Positions 56,209 through 64,000 of a stretch of 64,000 nt of DNA are shown in pieces. A model generated the notes under the pieces. The model was not told the DNA's origin. It ran no database searches and saw nothing but the letters and a program-made list of their open reading frames with translations. The position numbers and the translations under genes were made by a program. This DNA comes from Lachnospiraceae bacterium (GTDB lineage Bacteria > Bacillota > Clostridia > Lachnospirales > Lachnospiraceae), in NCBI GenBank assembly GCA_017467845.1, contig JAFUKH010000017.1:20870-84869 (forward strand), given 5' to 3'. Position 1 is the first letter of the stretch. Each line of letters starts with the position of its first letter.

Positions 56209-57234
56209 ATGGAGAAGAAAAATATCGATTGGGGCAATTTAGGCTTCGGATATGTACAGACTGATTACAGATACGTATCCAACTTTAAGAATGGTGCATG
56301 GGATGATGGTGAGATTACCACCGATGCCAATATTGTATTGAATGAGTGCGCAGGCGTGTTGCAGTATGCACAGACTGCATTTGAGGGAATGAAGGCTTAT
56401 ACTACCGAAGATGGACATATCGTAGTGTTTCGTCCGGATTTAAATGCATCCCGTATGGCTGATTCTGCAAGAAGACTTGAGATGCCTGTTTTCCCGGAAG
56501 AGAAGTTTATTGAGGCAGTTACTGAGGTAGTAAAGGCTAATGAAGCTTGGGTTCCACCTTACGGAAGCGGAGCAACTCTTTACCTTCGCCCATATATGTT
56601 TGGTTCTAACCCTGTAATCGGTGTTAAGCCTGCAGATGAGTATCAGTTCAGAATTCTTTGTACTCCGGTAGGTCCTTACTTTAAAGGCGGTGTTAAGCCA
56701 TTAACCTTAAAGGTAAGTGATTTTGACCGTGCGGCACCATGCGGTACCGGTAATATCAAGGCAGGTCTTAACTATGCAATGAGCTTACATGCAATCGTAA
56801 CCGCTCATCACGAGGGCTATGATGAGAATATGTACTTAGATTCTAAGACCAGAACTAAGGTTGAGGAAACCGGTGGAGCAAACTTCTTATTTGTAACCAA
56901 GGATGGTAAGGTAGTAACTCCGAAGTCAGACACTATTTTACCTTCTATCACCCGTCGCTCTCTGCTCGTTGTTGCTAAGGAATACTTAGGACTTGAGGTA
57001 GAAGAGAGAGAAGTTTATATTGATGAAGTAAAGGATTTTGCAGAATGTGGTCTCTGTGGTACTGCTGCAGTTATCTCTCCTGTAGGGAAGATTGTAAACC
57101 ATGGTGAAGAAATCTGTTTCCCAAGCGGAATGACCGAGATGGGTCCTGTAACCAAGAAATTATACGATACCTTAACCGGTATCCAGATGGGTCGTATCGA
57201 AGCTCCGGAAGGCTGGATTCATGTAATCAAATAG
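56209..57234 (+). CDS. ilvE: Branched-chain amino acid aminotransferase
   Basis: 341 residues. Fold type IV PLP enzyme with QTAFEGMKAY, TLYLRPYMFGS, the PLP Lys at about residue 184 in TGNIKAGLNYA, and VEETGGANFLFV. Transfers amino groups to and from leucine, isoleucine and valine. Length agrees with the long bacterial group (about 340). Codon use is like glyA, suggesting high expression. Single-gene unit with own promoter and terminator. Confidence 0.96.
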   Translation: MEKKNIDWGNLGFGYVQTDYRYVSNFKNGAWDDGEITTDANIVLNECAGVLQYAQTAFEGMKAYTTEDGHIVVFRPDLNASRMADSARRLEMPVFPEEKFIEAVTEVVKANEAWVPPYGSGATLYLRPYMFGSNPVIGVKPADEYQFRILCTPVGPYFKGGVKPLTLKVSDFDRAAPCGTGNIKAGLNYAMSLHAIVTAHHEGYDENMYLDSKTRTKVEETGGANFLFVTKDGKVVTPKSDTILPSITRRSLLVVAKEYLGLEVEEREVYIDEVKDFAECGLCGTAAVISPVGKIVNHGEEICFPSGMTEMGPVTKKLYDTLTGIQMGRIEAPEGWIHVIK

Positions 57235-57254
57235 GAATAGAATTAATCTTTATA

Positions 57255-57297
57255 AGATGCTATAATGCAGACATGCATTATAGCATCTTTTTATTTT
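57255..57297 (+). terminator. Terminator after ilvE
   Basis: A 16-bp perfect stem (AAGATGCTATAATGCA) with GACA loop and T-rich tail. Confidence 0.93.
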
Positions 57298-57311
57298 AAG
57301 GAGATATAAGG

Positions 57312-58451
57312 TTGAAGTTTTTACACACAAGTGATTTGCATATTGGAAAGAAAATATTTGAGTGCTCTCTTTATGATGACCAAAAGCATATGCTCTCGGA
57401 GATTCACCGGATTGCCTTAGAGGAGAAGGTGGATGCTTTAGTGATTGCCGGAGATGTGTATGATCGCTCTATGCCTCCCACGGAGGCCGTGGAGCTTTTG
57501 GATGATTTTTTGACCGGCTTTGTAAAAGAGGAGATTCCGGTAATTATGATTAGCGGGAATCATGATTCTCCGGAGCGTGTCAGCTTTGGAGCGAAGATAC
57601 TTGAGAAACAGGGACTCTATATTGGCGGTGTTTATGATGGAAGCCTTCGCAGGGTAAGTCTGCCAAATGGCTCAAAAGAGACCGTTTTTGTCTGTCTGCC
57701 CTTTGTAAAGCCGGGAGTGGTAGGAATGAGCAATTGTCAGGAGGCAGTGGCGGAGATTTTAGCTCGGGAGAATATAGATCTTCAGGATGGGAAGCAGTAT
57801 GTGTTGATTACCCACTATTTTGTGACCGGGGAGAAGGGACAGATGCCCGAACTCTCTGATTCGGAGACAGCAGTGGATGTAGGCGGTATTGATAATGTAA
57901 CTGCGGATGTGTTTCAGGGCTTTTCCTATGTGGCACTGGGACATATTCATAAGAGCCAGAAGGTAGGAGAAGGGGAGATATATTATAGCGGAGCACCCAT
58001 GAAATACTCCTTCTCGGAAGCCAGTCAGACCAAATCCGTCAATCTGGTGGAGATAAAGGAAGATGGAGGCGTAAGTGTAGAGAAAAGAGCATTAAAGCCT
58101 TATCGGGAGATGCGTGTAATAAAGGGAGAATTAAAGCAGCTTATTCAGCCGGAAATTGTGAATACAGAGGGCGTAAGGAGTGACGATTATATTCAGGCGG
58201 TATTGACAGACAGGGATGCGCTCATTGACCCAATCGGAACACTTAGAAGTGTGTATCCCAATATGCTTCAGATTGTGCTGGAGAAGAACTACAGTGTGAA
58301 TGAAGAAATGTATGACAGTAGCTTTCAGGGGCAGCAGAAGAGTACTCAGGAGCTTTTTGCGGAGTTTTACTATATGCTGGTAGGAGAATCTCTGACACAG
58401 ACTCAGGCAGCAGCGGTGGATGCGGCGGCCAGAGAGGCAGGTGAGTCATGA
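57312..58451 (+). CDS. sbcD: SbcCD exonuclease subunit D
   Basis: 379 residues, TTG start with GGAGATATAAGG before it. Calcineurin-like phosphoesterase motifs in order: HTSDLHIGK, VIAGDVYDRS, ISGNHDSPERV, ITHYFVTGE and ALGHIHKSQ, with all metal-binding His/Asp. The C-terminal part caps the nuclease. With SbcC it cleaves hairpins and protein-blocked DNA ends. The last four bases overlap sbcC (ATGA). Confidence 0.95.
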   Translation: MKFLHTSDLHIGKKIFECSLYDDQKHMLSEIHRIALEEKVDALVIAGDVYDRSMPPTEAVELLDDFLTGFVKEEIPVIMISGNHDSPERVSFGAKILEKQGLYIGGVYDGSLRRVSLPNGSKETVFVCLPFVKPGVVGMSNCQEAVAEILARENIDLQDGKQYVLITHYFVTGEKGQMPELSDSETAVDVGGIDNVTADVFQGFSYVALGHIHKSQKVGEGEIYYSGAPMKYSFSEASQTKSVNLVEIKEDGGVSVEKRALKPYREMRVIKGELKQLIQPEIVNTEGVRSDDYIQAVLTDRDALIDPIGTLRSVYPNMLQIVLEKNYSVNEEMYDSSFQGQQKSTQELFAEFYYMLVGESLTQTQAAAVDAAAREAGES

Positions 58452-61102
58452 AACCGATAAAGATGTGTATCAGTGCATGGGGACCATATAAGGATAAGGT
58501 GGAAATTGATTTTACAGGATTTTACGGGCAGGGGCTGTTTTTGATTACCGGTGCTACAGGAGCCGGAAAAACTACGATATTTGATGCCATTACCTATGCT
58601 TTATACGGAGCTCTCAGTGGCGAGATGAGAGACAAAGAGCGTAACAGTGTGCGAAGTGACTTTGCAGATGCCCAGACGCCCACCTTTGTGGAGCTGACCA
58701 TGGAGCATGGGGGAAAGGAATACTTTATCCGCAGAAATCCGGAGTATTTCCGTCCCAAAAAGCGTAGCAACGGCGAGGGACTTCTTACCAAGGAGAAGGA
58801 AAATGCTCTTCTTGAATTGCCGGATGGTAAGGTAATTGAGGGAGCCAGAGATGTAAATAGTAAGCTGACAGAGCTTATGGGTGTGGACTTACAGCAGTTT
58901 AAGCAGTTGTCCATGATTGCACAGGGTGAGTTTGCCAGACTCCTTACGGCATCTCCCAAGGATAAGACTAAGATTTTCCGTGAAATCTTCGGTACGGGAG
59001 TCTATGAGCGATTTACCTATAATTTATCAAGAGAAGCCAAGAAACGTTATCAGAAGGTGGCAGAGCACAAGGCAAAACTGGATGAGGATTTACGGATTCT
59101 GACGGGTTGCTTTAAGGATATGGCTGTGGAGGAGACTCTAAAGGAGGAATTTGCAGGCTTTTTGGAACTTTCTGCGGTTCCTTTTGATAGAGTGGCAGTG
59201 TGCCTGGAAGCCATGGAGCAGGAGCTTGCCGGAAAGTTTTCGGAGAATAAAAAAGGGAATGATAAAAATGAAAAAAGCATTCTGAAGACGCAAAGTCTCT
59301 TAACCTCTATAGAGGAGGAGAATAAGAGAATACAGCAGTATTTGCAGGCCACGCATGAAATGACCGGACTAAAGCAGCAAAGGGAGTTCTACGAGGAAAA
59401 GGAGCTGCAGTATCAAAGAGCAGTGAGTGCCGGTCATCTGGAGGCGGATGCCGTAAGGCTGGCTTCCGCAGAGGTACAGCTGAATAAAGTGTCTGCCAAT
59501 CTGGCTCAGTTAGAAGCTTCAGCCAAGAATAACAGGCAGCTTTTAGAGAAGGAGATTCCGGTACTTGAGCAGAGGGATGATATAGCCCTTTGGATATCGA
59601 GCAAGCAGGAATATCTTCTTAAGAAGGGAGAACTGCAAACGAAAAGTGCAGAGCTTACTTCAAAGAAGGACAGGCTGGAACAAGAGAAACTTAAGTTTGT
59701 GAAGCTGGAGCAAAAAGCAAAGGAGTGTAAGGACGTCTATGAGGATGCCCTCCGTAAGCGAAGCTATGCGGCAATCGGTATTGCGGCACAGCTTTTGGAG
59801 GAAGGGAAGCCCTGTCCGGTATGCGGCTCTACGGAGCACCCAAGCCCTGCCACATTGACAGAGAAAATCAGCTCCGAGGAGGAGATTGAACTTTTAAAGA
59901 GAGAGGCAGAGCATTCCGGTAAGCAGGCGGAGCTTGTCTATGGTAGCGTACTGAATCTTCAGGCGGAGGTGTCTGTGCTGGAAAACTCAGTGGGGCAGTT
60001 AGCTCAGGCTGTAGATACTTTGCAGATATATGTGGATGCTGACGGAAAGATTCCGGAGGAGTTAAGAAAACTGTCTTGTGAGAGGGCGGCAAAACATTTG
60101 CAGGAAATATGCGACAATGTGAATTCTTTAAAGGCTACCCTGCTTCAGCAGGAGAAGCAGCTTGAGGAAGGCCTTCTGGAACAGAAGGTCTCTGCAGCGG
60201 AATGTGAAGAGGCGAAGCATAGCTTTTTGCGTAAGCTGGAAGAGCAGGGATTTGCGGACATAAAGGAATACGAAGCTGCATATATGGACAAAATGGATAG
60301 GGATGCTCTGGTGGGACAGATATCCGAGTATAAAGAGGCTTATGCTGCCGGAGAGAGATTGTGCAAGACTCTGAAGGAGCATATTACAGATACAGAACCA
60401 AAGGATACTTTGCAGACGCAGCAGGTGCTTAACGAGCTTTTGGATAAGCGCAAGGAGCTGTCCGGTGAAGCTCGGAAGCTGGAATATTCCCGTAGTGAAG
60501 TGAAGCGTTGCAAGAAGCAGCTTTCCGAGAAGGAGAAGATTATCCGGGAGGAAAGTGACGAATACGGCTTTATCAAGGAACTTGAGAATATTGCCAGTGG
60601 TAATAATCCTAAGCGCCTGGTATTTGAGCAGTATGTTCTTGCAAGCTACTTTGACGAAATATTAAAAGCGGCCAATATTCGGTTCCGCAAGATGAGTGCG
60701 GGAAGATATGAAATGCGACGTGCTAAGGAAGTGTCTGACGGAAGAGTGAAGGATAATCTGGAGATTGAGGTAATGGATTATTATACCGGGAAACCACGCT
60801 CTGTGCGTACTTTATCCGGAGGAGAATCCTTTAAAGCATCCTTATCACTGGCGCTTGGGCTCAGTGATGTGATACAATCAATGAGTGGTGGTATTAAGGT
60901 AGATACGCTCTTTATTGATGAGGGCTTTGGGGCTCTGGACAGTGAGTCCTTGGATCAGGCCTGCAACACTCTTAACTCTTTGGTTGAGAATAACCGCCTG
61001 ATTGGAATTATCTCCCATGTGCCGGAGCTTAGGGAACGTATTTCGGGGCAGCTGGTGATTGAAAAGAGCGGAAGCGGCAGCAGTGTCAAGATTAATATTT
61101 AG
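58448..61102 (+). CDS. sbcC: SbcCD exonuclease subunit C (Rad50-like)
   Basis: 884 residues, ATG overlaps the sbcD stop. Walker A GATGAGKTTIFDAIT (about 37-50), long coiled coils, the zinc-hook CPVC in GKPCPVCGSTEHP (about 455), signature TLSGGESFKASLSLALGL (near 785), Walker B TLFIDEGFG and the switch His in ISHVPEL. SMC-like ATPase that clamps DNA for SbcD. Somewhat shorter than E. coli SbcC because of shorter coiled coils. Confidence 0.95.
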   Translation: MKPIKMCISAWGPYKDKVEIDFTGFYGQGLFLITGATGAGKTTIFDAITYALYGALSGEMRDKERNSVRSDFADAQTPTFVELTMEHGGKEYFIRRNPEYFRPKKRSNGEGLLTKEKENALLELPDGKVIEGARDVNSKLTELMGVDLQQFKQLSMIAQGEFARLLTASPKDKTKIFREIFGTGVYERFTYNLSREAKKRYQKVAEHKAKLDEDLRILTGCFKDMAVEETLKEEFAGFLELSAVPFDRVAVCLEAMEQELAGKFSENKKGNDKNEKSILKTQSLLTSIEEENKRIQQYLQATHEMTGLKQQREFYEEKELQYQRAVSAGHLEADAVRLASAEVQLNKVSANLAQLEASAKNNRQLLEKEIPVLEQRDDIALWISSKQEYLLKKGELQTKSAELTSKKDRLEQEKLKFVKLEQKAKECKDVYEDALRKRSYAAIGIAAQLLEEGKPCPVCGSTEHPSPATLTEKISSEEEIELLKREAEHSGKQAELVYGSVLNLQAEVSVLENSVGQLAQAVDTLQIYVDADGKIPEELRKLSCERAAKHLQEICDNVNSLKATLLQQEKQLEEGLLEQKVSAAECEEAKHSFLRKLEEQGFADIKEYEAAYMDKMDRDALVGQISEYKEAYAAGERLCKTLKEHITDTEPKDTLQTQQVLNELLDKRKELSGEARKLEYSRSEVKRCKKQLSEKEKIIREESDEYGFIKELENIASGNNPKRLVFEQYVLASYFDEILKAANIRFRKMSAGRYEMRRAKEVSDGRVKDNLEIEVMDYYTGKPRSVRTLSGGESFKASLSLALGLSDVIQSMSGGIKVDTLFIDEGFGALDSESLDQACNTLNSLVENNRLIGIISHVPELRERISGQLVIEKSGSGSSVKINI

Positions 61103-61124
61103 GAATGAAGGTTGAAGGTATTTG

Positions 61125-62201
61125 ATGAGAAGAAAAAAGAAAAATATAATTCCACTATTGCTGATACTTTTGGTAATCATGGTGATAGCAGTGGTGGTGG
61201 GAGTACGAATCTGGAACAGTAGGAGTGAGGATACGAAGGTGATTTTCACCACAGGATTCAATGAGGATGAGTTGTTCCGTATTGGGTCCCTTTCCTGTAC
61301 GAAGGCGGAATTTATGGTGTACCTGACCAATACACAGAATCAGTATGAGAATGTATATGGTCCGGAGATATGGAATGTAAGTCAGGATGATATGACTCTG
61401 GAGGAGAATATCAAAGAAACGGTACTTGCCAAGATTGCCCAGATTAAGTCCATGTACCTACTGGCAAAGGAAAAGGGCGTAGAATTCTCGGAGGAGGAAA
61501 ATGCTACGCTGGAGCAGGCTGCTGAGACGTATTATTCCTCACTGACAGAGGAGGAGATACAGGCGATGGGAGTTACCCGGGAGATTGTTCTTAGCTTGTA
61601 TCAGGAATATGCATATGCGGAAAAGGTGTATGAACAGATTATTGCAGATATAAATCCGGAAATCAGTGATGATGAAGCCCGTACGATTACTGTGGAGCAT
61701 ATTTTGATTAAGACGTATACTACGGATGGAACCGGGCTGCGTATCGAGTTTAATGAGGTAAGAAAGCAAAAGGCTTATGTAACTGCTCAGGAGATTCACA
61801 CTCTTGCTACTAGTGGTGAGAACGATTTCGCCCAGTTGGCTGCTCAGTATAGCGAGGACGAGACGGTACGGTACTCCTTTGGAAAGGGAGAAGTAGACGC
61901 GCAGTTTGAAGAGGCTGCATTCAATCTGGGAACGGATGAAATCAGTGGGATTGTAGAGACAGAGTCGGGGTATGAGATTATAAAGTGTATCAGCACCTTT
62001 GACCGGGAGGAGACCGATGCTAATAAGATAAAAATCGTGGAAAAACGGAAGAATGAGGCCTTTGGCGCAGAGTATGATGCATTTGTGGCAACTCTGGCCA
62101 GAAGTCTGAATGAAAGTCTATGGGAAGATATCGGCCTGATTGAGAATATGAATGTAAATACCGATAAATTCTTTGCGATTTATCACGAATATTTCAAATG
62201 A
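61125..62201 (+). CDS. PrsA-like membrane-anchored peptidyl-prolyl isomerase
   Basis: 358 residues from the ATG at 61125 (AAGGT upstream). A basic start RRKKKNIIP, one membrane helix (about 10-28), a SurA_N-like helical chaperone part (about 55-180) and a parvulin domain with VEHILIKTYTT, AAQYSEDETVRYSFGKGE and FNLGTDEISGIVETESGYEI. Likely folds secreted proteins on the outer face of the membrane. No lipobox, so it differs from classical PrsA. Lies 19 bp behind sbcC. Confidence 0.87.
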   Translation: MRRKKKNIIPLLLILLVIMVIAVVVGVRIWNSRSEDTKVIFTTGFNEDELFRIGSLSCTKAEFMVYLTNTQNQYENVYGPEIWNVSQDDMTLEENIKETVLAKIAQIKSMYLLAKEKGVEFSEEENATLEQAAETYYSSLTEEEIQAMGVTREIVLSLYQEYAYAEKVYEQIIADINPEISDDEARTITVEHILIKTYTTDGTGLRIEFNEVRKQKAYVTAQEIHTLATSGENDFAQLAAQYSEDETVRYSFGKGEVDAQFEEAAFNLGTDEISGIVETESGYEIIKCISTFDREETDANKIKIVEKRKNEAFGAEYDAFVATLARSLNESLWEDIGLIENMNVNTDKFFAIYHEYFK

Positions 62202-62229
62202 TAGGATTAGTTTATGAAAATTTAAGAAG

Positions 62230-62267
62230 TCCGCAACCTCAGTATTTTCAAGGGGTTGCGGATTTTT
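62230..62267 (+). terminator. Terminator after the PPIase gene
   Basis: TCCGCAACC/GGTTGCGGA with a 15-nt loop followed by TTTTTG, ending 2 bp before the CIRCE element. Confidence 0.88.
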
Positions 62268-62268
62268 G

Positions 62269-62295
62269 TTAGCACTCACAAAATGTGAGTGCTAA
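62269..62295. promoter_or_regulatory. CIRCE operator (HrcA binding site) upstream of htpG
   Basis: TTAGCACTC-N9-GAGTGCTAA matches the CIRCE consensus perfectly (9-bp arms, 9-bp spacer). HrcA-bound CIRCE normally represses groESL and dnaK operons; here it stands about 80 bp before htpG and upstream of a TTGACT (-35 candidate, 62303-62308). Confidence 0.95.
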
Positions 62296-62372
62296 TTTTG
62301 CCTTGACTTTTAAAATGGGCAGATTTAAACTTCTTTTAACAAGTATTTTTAGAAAAGGAAGTGGAAGAAAAA

Positions 62373-64000
62373 ATGGCAATGAAAAGCGGAAGCTTATCAA
62401 TTAACAGTGAAAACATATTCCCTATTATCAAGAAGTGGTTATATTCTGACCATGACATTTTCTACAGAGAGTTAATCTCTAATGGCTGTGATGCAGTAAC
62501 GAAATTAAAGAAGCTTGATATGATGGGAGAGTATACCCTCCCGGAAGGATATAAGGGTAAAATTGAGGTCATCTGCGATGCAGAGAAGAAGACCCTTACC
62601 TTCAAGGATAATGGTCTTGGAATGACTGCTGATGAAGTGGAAGAGTATATTAATCAGATTGCATTCTCCGGTGCAACGGATTTCATCGAGAAGTACAAGG
62701 ACAAGAGCAATTCTGACCAGATTATCGGTCACTTCGGTCTGGGCTTCTATTCTGCATTCATGGTGGCAGATGAAGTGCATATCGATACCTTATCCTACAA
62801 GGATGGTGCGACCGCAGTTCATTGGGAGTGTGACGGCGGTACAGAATTTACCATGGAGGATGGTGACCGCAGCGAAGTAGGTACTACCATTACTTTATTT
62901 GTAAACGAGGACTGCTTACAGTTCTGTAATGAGTACAAGGCAAAGGAGGTTGTGAAGAAGTACTGTTCCTTCATGCCTACCGAGATTTATGTTTCTAAGG
63001 CGAATGAGACTGATGAAGAGAAGAAGCCGGAGCTTATCAATGAGACAACTCCTCTTTGGACCAAGCACCCTAACGAGTGTACTAAGGAAGAGTACTTAGA
63101 GTTCTATCGTAAGGTGTTCCAGGATTATAAGGAGCCTCTGTTCTGGATTCATTTAAATATGGACTATCCTTTCAATTTAAAGGGCATCCTGTACTTCCCT
63201 AAGATTAATATGGAGTATGAATCCATTGAGGGAACCATTAAGCTCTACAACAATCAGGTATTTATTGCAGATAATATCAAGGAAGTTATCCCGGAGTTCC
63301 TTCTGTTACTTAAGGGTGTAATTGACTGTCCGGACCTTCCGCTGAACGTGTCCAGAAGTGCCCTTCAGAATGATGGCTTTGTGAAGAAGATTTCTGAGTA
63401 CATCACTAAGAAAGTGGCAGACAAGCTTTCCGGTATGTGCAAGACAGAGAAGGAAGAGTACGAGAAGTATTGGGATGATATCAGTCCATTCATCAAGTTC
63501 GGTTGTTTAAAGGATGACAAGTTCTGTGAGAAGATGAATGATTATATTCTCTTTAAGAACTTAGATGGCAAATATATGACTCTTCCGGAATGCCTTGAGA
63601 TTAAGCCTATGGAGGAGGAAGAATCCGCTGTAGATGAAGAGGGCAATACTGTTGATGCAGAGGTAGTAACCGATACAGAAGAAGATGCTGAAGAGGAGAA
63701 GAAAGAAAAGGTTATTTACTATGTAACCGATATGCAACAGCAGGGACAGTATGTGAATATGTTCAAGGCTGCAAAGATGGATGCGGTAATTCTTACTCAC
63801 AATATTGACCAGCCTTTCGTATCTCAGCTTGAGGCTAAGAATGAGGGTATTAAGTTCCAGAGAATCGATGCAGATCTTACCGATGTCTTCAAGGCTAAGA
63901 CTTCTAAGAAGGCAGAGAAGGAGATGGCGGAGCAGGCAGAAAGCCTTGCCAGCATCATGAAGAAGGCTCTGAAGAACGACAAGCTGAATGTAAAGTTGGA
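62373..64000 (+). CDS. htpG: Chaperone HtpG (Hsp90), 3' end outside window
   Basis: First 542 residues. GGAAG sites precede the ATG at 62373. GHKL ATPase motifs: IFYRELISNGCDAVTKLKK (Asn and Asp in place), KDNGLGMTADEV, IGHFGLGFYSAFMV and GTTITLFV. Middle domain with PLWTKHPNE, KGILYFPKI and LPLNVSRSALQND. A Glu-rich insertion near 410-445 (EEDAEEEKKEK) is notable. Molecular chaperone for stress-denatured clients. The frame is open to the end of the window. Confidence 0.96.
   Translation, partial: MAMKSGSLSINSENIFPIIKKWLYSDHDIFYRELISNGCDAVTKLKKLDMMGEYTLPEGYKGKIEVICDAEKKTLTFKDNGLGMTADEVEEYINQIAFSGATDFIEKYKDKSNSDQIIGHFGLGFYSAFMVADEVHIDTLSYKDGATAVHWECDGGTEFTMEDGDRSEVGTTITLFVNEDCLQFCNEYKAKEVVKKYCSFMPTEIYVSKANETDEEKKPELINETTPLWTKHPNECTKEEYLEFYRKVFQDYKEPLFWIHLNMDYPFNLKGILYFPKINMEYESIEGTIKLYNNQVFIADNIKEVIPEFLLLLKGVIDCPDLPLNVSRSALQNDGFVKKISEYITKKVADKLSGMCKTEKEEYEKYWDDISPFIKFGCLKDDKFCEKMNDYILFKNLDGKYMTLPECLEIKPMEEEESAVDEEGNTVDAEVVTDTEEDAEEEKKEKVIYYVTDMQQQGQYVNMFKAAKMDAVILTHNIDQPFVSQLEAKNEGIKFQRIDADLTDVFKAKTSKKAEKEMAEQAESLASIMKKALKNDKLNVKL

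Overview
The window looks like a chromosome segment of a Clostridia-class Firmicute, most probably a member of the Lachnospiraceae. This is inferred from the strong AAGGAGG-type ribosome binding sites, frequent GTG/TTG starts, moderate to low GC, intrinsic terminators, a CIRCE element, and the mixture of genes (ComEA/ComEC, GerMN lipoprotein, KtrAB-type potassium uptake, TipAS-type MerR, SbcCD, PrsA-like PPIase, hom-apgM-lysC). No rRNA, CRISPR array or prophage was seen. The left edge cuts a YdcZ-type transporter and the right edge cuts htpG.

Layout. 0.3-6.2 kb: a competence-type operon (comEA, response regulator, histidine kinase, a GerMN lipoprotein split by an in-frame TAG, comEC). 6.4-10.1 kb: a cytoplasmic GH79-like glycosidase on the minus strand, then a KtrB/KtrA-type potassium uptake pair. 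10.2-17.4 kb: a frameshifted TipAS-type MerR gene, holA, an unexplained structured RNA region, an ECF sigma/anti-sigma-like pair, and a large sensor protein with two periplasmic solute-binding domains, a degenerate GGDEF and an intact EAL domain.

17.5-30.0 kb is an accessory island, AT-rich in its middle. Two paralogous MerR-type regulators (17.8 and 26.6 kb) share the same promoter design: an 18-bp spacer holding a CTGCAC..GTGCAG dyad. Between them lie a predicted HNH-nuclease lipoprotein toxin with a DUF6985-like immunity partner, a four-gene ABC/FtsX-like exporter module, and a 790-residue protein with a very glycine-rich membrane-active C-terminal segment. After the second MerR gene come a small membrane protein, zinc-ribbon proteins and an Rpn/PD-(D/E)XK protein. 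30.0-33.1 kb holds rtcB with a terminated leader RNA, an XRE regulator, tRNA-Tyr and a YhcG/DUF1016 nuclease whose gene carries two exact copies of a palindrome.

33.6-46.6 kb is largely housekeeping: DUF1653, sfsA, mutY, a glycosyltransferase, a lipid kinase, glyA, an ACT regulator with the threonine-branch operon hom-apgM-lysC, and a GH3 enzyme. It contains two copies (33.3 and 44.9 kb) of a roughly 320-nt, independently promoted and terminated structured RNA with compensatory base changes. I regard this as the most interesting object in the window.

46.7-52.7 kb: a decayed ECF sigma fragment, small membrane and hydrophilic ORFs, then a probable 5.1-kb integrative element in the 3' end of tRNA-Gly (11-bp direct repeats). 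It carries a DUF4143 ATPase with three 33-bp-spaced operator-like repeats, an AraC-GyrI regulator, a VOC-fold protein and a tyrosine integrase. 52.9-64.0 kb: a beta-CASP metallo-hydrolase, thyA and folA separated by a 172-nt perfect-ended hairpin, ilvE with an operator palindrome inside its promoter, sbcD-sbcC, a PrsA-like PPIase, and htpG behind a perfect CIRCE operator.
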